Source: Xylona heveae TC161 (Eukaryota > Ascomycota > Xylonomycetes > Xylonales > Xylonaceae). From it: DNA of 64,000 bases. The stretch is taken from assembly GCF_001619985.1 (NCBI RefSeq), contig NW_017264193.1, positions 2,299,726 through 2,363,725 of the forward strand. Reading direction: 5' to 3'. The position numbers and the translations under genes are program-made. A model generated the notes under the pieces. That model did no database searches, was not told the origin of the DNA, and saw nothing but the letters and a program-made list of their open reading frames with translations. This document shows, piece by piece, positions 58,111 through 64,000 of the stretch (position 1 is its first letter; each line of letters opens with the position of its first letter).

Positions 58111-58350
58111 CGTGGCAATTGGGAAAAGACATTGTAATTGCGGTCACAACACTGACTCGGTGGCGTTCAGGAATCAATATTTTGTGCAAGATATCTGGAA
58201 GGCGAGAAATGCATTTGGGTATAGTTTTTTTTAACTAGGTCAATAAACCGAATTCGGCATCAGAGTGGACATGGGTATAGCAGCCAAACGCCAGTGCGCC
58301 TGCAATGCGACTTTCTAGTATCAATACTATGTGATGACTATCGCGGGCGG

Positions 58351-58826
58351 TCATCGAGGCATCTTGCCTCCAGAAGATGTTCCCCGCGGCAACGTAAACG
58401 GATCTTTTGGCCCCTTGCTCATAAGTTCATTCAGACCAAGATCTTTCCATGCTGGTTCTCGCATCTTCTGAGTAGCTCGCTGGATGCCGAACGCTGCATG
58501 TTGGTCCGGGACGACGTCATCTTCATCTTCAGGGTTGATTGGTTGGTGCTGCGGTGGAACGTATATGTCCTCATGGGGAAGCTTATCGCGGCAAAAGTCC
58601 TGCAAATCCTCGTGTTAGTTATAAAAGCTGTTCTTGTCACCAGCACGTCATGAAAAGCGGAAAACACGCTTTGGGAAGCAGGCGGAACCGTGCCATGCCA
58701 TACCTCGAACAAATCAGCAACCCGGGGTTGATTAAGGTGGACGTAGGTGCGAGAAGAATCTTTAGACTTTGAAAAATTTGTTATTAGTCCTTATCATTCA
58801 AAAGTGAAGTTGCCTTGACTTACCAT
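58351..58826 (-). CDS. APC13: Anaphase-promoting complex subunit 13 (Apc13)
   Basis: Three exons (58826-58824, 58766-58704, 58608-58351) give about 107 residues. Apc13 is a small structural subunit of the APC/C ubiquitin ligase that controls mitotic exit. Family features are an N-terminal SYVHL-like segment (RTYVHLNQPRVADLFE), the core DFCRDKLPHEDIYVPPQH, an acidic stretch and a C-terminal WKDLGLNELM block. These parallel DKLPYEDV and WTDLALQYL in animal APC13. Remarkably, the first coding exon is just the ATG, followed at once by GTAAGT. The assignment is from motif order; the family is short and divergent, so some doubt remains. Its stop lies 241 bp from POL12's stop, convergent. Confidence 0.75.
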
Positions 58827-59359
58827 TTTGTTAGGTTGCCTCGTAAAGCCGAAACAGATTCAATGTTTACATCCAGTAGAATCCCCGAAGTGCTTATCAC
58901 TGGGGAAGCTGATCTGCATTAAGGGTCTGGCTCGCTAACCTGACTTCAAGCTCCGCTTCGAGAAAGGAAACCTTGTTGGCTGGGGAATCTCGCTTAGATT
59001 AGGGTTCAAGCGCACACAACGGGGGCAAGCGGGCCCTGCTTTGCTAGGCGAGCCGCAACAGGCGAAAATCAGCCAGTCCATCACGACGACCCGACCGACG
59101 ACGATTCCGACCGCTATCGCTCGAACGACAAGGCACCTTTTTCGACGCTGTATGTCCCCATATTGTCCCTTCATATTGTCGCTGAATTGAGGGATTGCAA
59201 ATCCTGAAAATCCCCAATTCAAGCGTATTCTCAGCTCTACAAGGAGTATACCGAGAGGAGGAATCTACAACGGGATTCAAGAAGACAGTTTAGGCTAACA
59301 CGGAACCTCTTCGATCGATCATTAGAACCCTCGACCTCGAAACACCGAGCGCAGCAAAT
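58827..59359. other. Bidirectional promoter APC13 / RPS29
   Basis: 533 bp between divergent starts. It includes TTAGGGTT (58999-59006), a telo-box-like motif seen in some ribosomal-protein promoters. Confidence 0.5.
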
Positions 59360-60028
59360 ATGGCCCACGAAACCGTCTGGTACTCTCGTCCTCGGACTTA
59401 CGGCAAGGGCAGCCGGGGCTGGTTAGTTCTACCCTGTCCTTGAATTTCGCAACTCTTCCGTTGCCGTTTGATATTCCTTCTTTCCTATTTTTGGCTCCCG
59501 TGTTCCGCGTCATACTATACGGTCATTTGTGGAGGTTATATTGCGTCAACTATCCGAGATTCAATTTGGTCGGGAACCGCGGAGGAATAATTTGTGGATC
59601 GATGGAATGAATGAGCTTGGACAGGGCGGGAAATTCGAAACCGACTGCGTAACGGGAACACCGAGCCGAGATGGGAAAGGAAGATTGAACGTTGCAAATA
59701 CACAGACACGCCGGGAAAATGTATATTTGGGCAAGTTGCGCTGACTTGGTTTTGTTTAACAGCCGTGTCTGCACCCACCGTGCTGGTCTGATCCGCAAGT
59801 ACGGCCTTAACATCTGCCGTCAGTGCTTCCGTGAGAAGTCCACCGACATTGGCTTCAACAAGGTACGAACCGCTCATTTCATCGAAGGAGGACGAGCAAT
59901 GGGACTTTGCCCAGGATGTCCAGTGCCAGGCCCACCTAGATGGGAGCAATATGGGCAATGAGATGGAGATCCGGATAATAAGGATACATGGCTAACGTTT
60001 GGATTTCTTGTTTACACAGTTCCGGTAA
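59360..60028 (+). CDS. RPS29: 40S ribosomal protein S29 (uS14)
   Basis: Three exons (59360-59421, 59763-59862, 60020-60028) give 56 residues, the exact normal length. uS14 is in the small-subunit head near the mRNA exit. The zinc motif is visible as C21-x2-C24 (GCRVC, completed across the first junction) and C39-x2-C42 (ICRQC). The frame runs [17 protein letters not shown], then [20 protein letters not shown] and STDIGFNK, and ends FR. The last coding exon is only nine nucleotides (Phe-Arg-stop), so simple gene finders could miss it. The first intron is 341 nt, long for this locus, but no snoRNA with clear C and D boxes was found in it. Confidence 0.96.
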
Positions 60029-60862
60029 ATCACTCATACCACCACAATAAATGTCGAGGGCGGGTGTGTGTGGGATATCCGAGGATCGAGGATTCGAGAG
60101 CGGGAAAAGGAGGCGATATTATCCGGTCTGGTAATTCCAGTCTTTTTCTCTCAAAATAATTTTAAAACGGGGCGCCGGTAGTGGTCGGGTTTTCTTGCCA
60201 TGCCGTCGTGCATGCTCTCGTCGGACGTCTTCGGTTCTTAGCTTCCTGTTATGCTAGAGAACAAGAGCCGCGATTTCTGCATCTTATGATTTCTTGAATC
60301 TTATTTGCTGTCCCATGTGTGAATGTATATTGAGGCACATCTTCGGTTCACGTGTGATGAGTTGGAATGCTTCCAGTGTTTTCGTGTTCAGAAGTGTTTC
60401 AAGGCGCCGTACCTTTCCATCGACTATTTTTCGCTCTCTCTCGTGTGTAATATCTTCCTTGAAAGGCGGCATGTGAGGAATATACAGGACTTGGCTCCAA
60501 ATCTCGCCGGATGCTCATCAAGGCTTATTGCATCTTGATACTTGGAAGCAGCCAGAGGTGTCACGTATCAAACAAGTTCGCAATACGAGCAAGAAATTGA
60601 CATTCAACCAATATTTCTGCAAATGTTGTCAAGGGACCATGCTATTTATAATACAATCTAGAAAACATGTAAGAGAAGAGAGGGGTGGTTCCCTATAAAT
60701 TTTTAACATGTCTATGGAGGTCTTGTCTGGAAAAAAATTATGTTCGACCTCCGACCTGGACGAGGAAAGAAGATATTTACGCCTTCAAACCTCGCTCCCA
60801 TGACCAAACGTCCCACTCCCGTATCCTAAGCAAAATGCGACAAAGTTCCCATATCTTGATGT
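60029..60862. other. Convergent 3' region RPS29 / mitochondrial EF-Tu
   Basis: About 830 bp; no supported gene. It holds both 3' UTRs. Confidence 0.5.
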
Positions 60863-62514
60863 TTACTCAATGATGCGGGTGATGATGCCAGTAGCAACGG
60901 TACGGCCACCCTCACGGATGTTGAAGCGCTGACCCTGCTCAACGGCAATGGGGTTGTAGATGTCGCAAACCATCTCGACGTTGTCACCGGGCATGACCAT
61001 CTTGGCCTCGGGGTGCTCGGTACCCTCAGGCCAGTTGAGAGCAGCGGCCTCATCTATAATTAACATGTCAGACGCCGGATCTCCCATAGATTTTGAAGAG
61101 AGGAGGTTGATTACTTACCAGCAGTACGGATGAAGATCTGGGGACGGTAGTTCTGGTGGAAACCAGTGTGACGGCCACCTTCCTCCTTGGTGAGGACGTA
61201 CATGGAGACGAGGAACTTCTTATGGGCCTTGGTGGAGCCGGGCTTGGCAATAACCATACCACGGCGAACATCCTCACGGCGGACACCACGGAGGAGCAGA
61301 CCAGAGTTGTCACCGGCGCGGGACTCATCGCAAGACTTCTTGAAAGTCTCAATATCGGTAACCTTGGTCTTGATAGGGGCCTCGCTCTTTCCGACAAGCT
61401 CAACCTCGGAGTCCTTCTTCAGGACACCACGCTCGACACGGCCAGAAGCGACGGTACCACGGCCGGGAATGGAGAAGACGTCCTCAACAGACATGAGGAA
61501 GGGCTTGTCGAGGTCACGCTCAGGAGTGGGGATCCAGGTGTCAACGGCCTCAAGGAGAGAGTCGATCCGCTCAACACCAATCTCAGGCTCGCGGTTCTCC
61601 ATGGCACAGAGAGCAGAGCCCATGATAATGGGGGTCTCGTCACCCTCGAATCCGTAGGAAGAAAGAAGTTCGCGCATTTCCATTTCGACAAGTTCAAGCA
61701 TTTCCGGGTCCTCAACGGCATCGACCTTGTTCACGAAGACGACGATTTTCTGGACACCGACCTGACGGGCGAGCAGAAGGTGCTCTCTCGTTTGGGGCCT
61801 GTGGCGGAAATGCAACTGTCAGCCGTCTATCACTTTGGATCAATTGCACAAGGGGAACTGGTGTTTGGCCTGGAGACTCACATTTGACCATCAGAAGCAG
61901 CAACGACAATGATAGCACCGTCCATGTTAGCAGCACCAGTAATCATGTTCTTGATGTAATCGGCGTGACCAGGGCAGTCGACGTGAGAGTAGTGGCGGTT
62001 GTCGGTCTGATACTCAATGTGGGCAGTGGAGATAGTGATACCACGCTTCCGCTCCTCAGGAGCCTTGTCGATGGCAGCATACTCCAAGTAGTTTGCGTAA
62101 CCCTTCTCAGCCTGACGCTTGGTAATAGCAGCAGTCAAAGTGGTCTGCAGATGCGATTAGTCTAGATTCGGAATTGAATTGATTGGAATTGATGATTTGA
62201 TGCATCGCGTGTGTTGCATTACCTTTCCGTGGTCGACGTGACCAATGGTACCTATTGCACACAGTCGTCAGAATTGATGATCCAATTGCACTGCTTTTCA
62301 CATCCTCAAGAATGGAATTGGATCACTTACCAATGTTGACGTGAGGCTTGGTTCTTTCGAAGGCAACAGCCATGCCTCTGCAGGCGTTGACCATCTGGCC
62401 GGCATTCTGACCCTTGCGGAGGGCCTGCTGGACAGGGCTGGCAGCATTGCCCTGTCGCAATGCGAGACCGGTGGTCCGCAGGAAAGGACCGATCGATCGG
62501 GCAAAGGTGGCCAT
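60863..62514 (-). CDS. TUF1: Mitochondrial elongation factor Tu
   Basis: Five exons (62514-62331, 62251-62223, 62144-61882, 61798-61119, 61053-60863) give about 448 residues. EF-Tu carries aminoacyl-tRNA to the mitochondrial ribosome. The first 50 residues are Arg/Ala/Gly-rich, lack acidic residues near the start, and look like a targeting presequence ([17 protein letters not shown]). The core shows GHVDHGKT (G1), ERKRGITI (switch region), VDCPGHADY (G3), NKVDAV (G4) and GSALCAM (G5). Domain II/III features such as [17 protein letters not shown] and [15 protein letters not shown] are present, ending [18 protein letters not shown]. Exon 2, only 29 nt, covers the P-loop. Codon use is strongly biased, as expected for a highly expressed gene. 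Confidence 0.97.
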
Positions 62515-63032
62515 TTTGTACACCTCAAACAATACACCCACGATTCAACGAGAGATGTAAATGGTGAAGCTTGTTGAATCGAAGTCGCGGCTACCGACGA
62601 GTTTACGAAAAATCTTAGCGCCATTGGACAGAGAGGCCCGTGCACGTGACCTGCCCCGGAAACCCCCTGACTTAACTTATAAAGGTAGTTTTTGGGGCGC
62701 TTGTGGCTATTTAGCTATTCTAATCTTATGTGAATTTATGCTTTTAAATGTGACTTTGTTCAATACTGTGACTCCGTCATGATCCAAGAATTCGCCTGAC
62801 TGAAGGACTGCAACTTCGTTGTCAGGTAAGCTATGTATACCGTACTGCAATCGGCCATATGGCCAGCCACAAAACGTGATGCAATTGGATGGCGTATGTG
62901 CAATCATTAAATGGGATAACTGAGCCATTTTATCCTGCCGTGCATGATCTTATACCCCCACCTAGACCAAAGCTATGTACAGCATAATCCTTCCACTGTT
63001 GGTAGGCGTAACGTAGAAGGAATGTTGCCCGC
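62515..63032. other. Intergenic region EF-Tu to mtIF3
   Basis: 518 bp holding the EF-Tu promoter and the IF3 3' flank; no gene seen. Confidence 0.55.
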
Positions 63033-63749
63033 CTATTTGTCTTTCAATCCTTCGAAATGCAATGTAGCTGTACGAAGCAGCTGTCCCTCCATTGGCTTCC
63101 ATTCTTTTGCTCCATTGACCGAATCCACTGCCTCTCGTATCCTCTTGAGGGTTGTCTCGGCCTCAGCAGCAGTTGCCATCCGGCTCTTTTTTTTCGGAGC
63201 TAAGAGCACCTCAACACGGCGACCTGCTTCCAGAAATTCTTCAAGCTTTCGTAAGCGGTGGCTGAGGTCGTTGGGAGCAATTGCCCAGTTCAATTCCAGC
63301 TTTTTAGCGCTTGCTTGTGGGTTCTTCGGTGGCTTTGCCTTGGCTTTACTGGCCTCTAATAGCTCTCTCTTCGAGATTATCTTGCAAATCGCCGGTGTAT
63401 TCGGTTCTAATTTCGTCAACTGGACAAGGCGGTATATCGTGCGATCAATTGAATCGAGAATGTCGCGAAGTGGGACAGGCTCGTCCAGACCGCCCTCCTC
63501 ATTGACAATACGGACTGTTCTAGCTTCTATCTCTTCGTCCCAAGCTGCTCGTTTCTTGGCAGGAATTTGCTTTGTGCTCTTCTTGAAATATAACCTCGTC
63601 TGTGGGAGAGCAAATGAGGGAAACCGCCGCGGAAAGGGTGCGAGAGGTGGTGCACGCAGAGCTTGAAACGCGGGTGGTGAAGGTTCGAACTTGACAAACA
63701 CCTGGTGGAGGGCACGAACGGTGCCGCAAAGATGCTGTATCCGCCCCAT
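63033..63749 (-). CDS. Mitochondrial translation initiation factor IF-3 (Aim23-type)
   Basis: A single exon of about 238 residues with an ATG at 63749. The N-terminal 50 residues are rich in basic and aromatic residues and poor in acids, consistent with a mitochondrial presequence. The IF3 N-domain follows, with NEEGGLDEPVPLRDILDSID and LVQLTKLEPNTPAICKIISK. The C-domain has KKLELNWAIAPNDLSHRLRK, LEEFLEAGRRVEVLLAPKKK and ends in a beta/helix region. IF3 prevents premature association of mitochondrial ribosomal subunits. Both IF3 domains can be traced, and the length is typical of fungal mtIF3. It lies next to mitochondrial EF-Tu, also on minus, with which it shares pathway. Confidence 0.88.
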   Translation of the reverse strand: MGRIQHLCGTVRALHQVFVKFEPSPPAFQALRAPPLAPFPRRFPSFALPQTRLYFKKSTKQIPAKKRAAWDEEIEARTVRIVNEEGGLDEPVPLRDILDSIDRTIYRLVQLTKLEPNTPAICKIISKRELLEASKAKAKPPKNPQASAKKLELNWAIAPNDLSHRLRKLEEFLEAGRRVEVLLAPKKKSRMATAAEAETTLKRIREAVDSVNGAKEWKPMEGQLLRTATLHFEGLKDK

Positions 63750-64000
63750 TATGTACTGTCAACCTGGTCGCGACCCGTCGTCTATTGTAGAATTCGAATG
63801 TGCTGGAGTGTCTATCGTTCCCAACTGTGCTAGTCAAGGCTGTAAGTTGCAACTCTACATCGATTGTTGAGCTTCGCGAAACCGACAAGCGCACAGACCA
63901 CAAAGGGATTTTGGTTCTATGTTATATACGCCCATCTCGACCACCCTGCCTTTCTTCGTATTAATAGCTACGATGCCTCCCTGATGGGGTCCAATCTCGG

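Noticed and set aside
60354-60500. GTGATGA resembling a C box of a C/D snoRNA
   Set aside because: No CTGA D box within a sensible distance and no terminal stem.
61156-61887. 243-codon plus-strand frame over mitochondrial EF-Tu
   Set aside because: Antisense shadow caused by strong codon bias of a highly expressed gene.

Overview
The window is nuclear DNA of a filamentous ascomycete (Pezizomycotina), most likely a eurotiomycete close to Aspergillus, Penicillium or Monascus. The reasons are short introns (mostly 50-80 nt, donors GTAAGT or GTATGT, CTAAC-type branch sites), an AtfB-type bZIP gene, a fungal Ams2/Spt21-like GATA gene, and intergenic TACTCCGTA/TACGGAGTA motifs. Almost everything is single-copy host housekeeping sequence. 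Gene models were built by hand from splice signals and reading-frame continuity; exon lists that close in frame are given with each gene.

Layout. 1-7.3 kb: a DUF1264 (oil-body-associated type) gene, glyoxalase II and NAD kinase, all on minus, with a Tc1/mariner DNA transposon inserted between the last two. 7.9-10.6 kb: LAS1 (rRNA processing) and TRAPP subunit TRS31 on plus. 10.7-14.1 kb: a spliceosomal MFAP1 homologue on minus, a U1 snRNA gene divergent from it, and the ribosome-biogenesis gene ALB1. 14.4-17.1 kb: a membrane-anchored ubiquitin protease. 17-27 kb is gene-poor and holds only replication factor A subunit 3 and the stress-type bZIP gene atfB, with long AT-rich or low-complexity flanks. 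27-34.6 kb: an Ams2-like GATA factor, Sm-D2 and dihydroxyacetone kinase. 36.9-41 kb: the AMPK gamma subunit SNF4 and a double-PH-domain protein. 42.6-50.1 kb: the EFL1/RIA1 GTPase, a COMPASS Shg1-like protein with a very long RS tail, and a small mitochondrial protein that resembles a complex I subunit. 51-63.7 kb: eIF2B-delta, a Sec14-like protein, DNA polymerase alpha B subunit, APC13, ribosomal protein S29, mitochondrial EF-Tu and mitochondrial IF-3.

The genes do not form a single pathway or cluster. RNA and translation functions are frequent: U1 snRNA, MFAP1, SmD2, LAS1, ALB1, EFL1, S29, eIF2B-delta, mtEF-Tu and mtIF3. The main non-routine items are the U1 snRNA gene; the Tc1 element with a perfect 112-bp terminal inverted repeat in the glyoxalase II promoter region; palindromic CRE sites (TGACGTCA) upstream of the DUF1264 gene and of atfB; a GATA finger whose two cysteine pairs are about 68 residues apart; two translational GTPases with 21- and 29-nt exons at the P-loop; and an APC13 gene whose first coding exon is only the ATG. 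I found no biosynthetic cluster, CRISPR array, virus-like element or clearly new multi-gene system.
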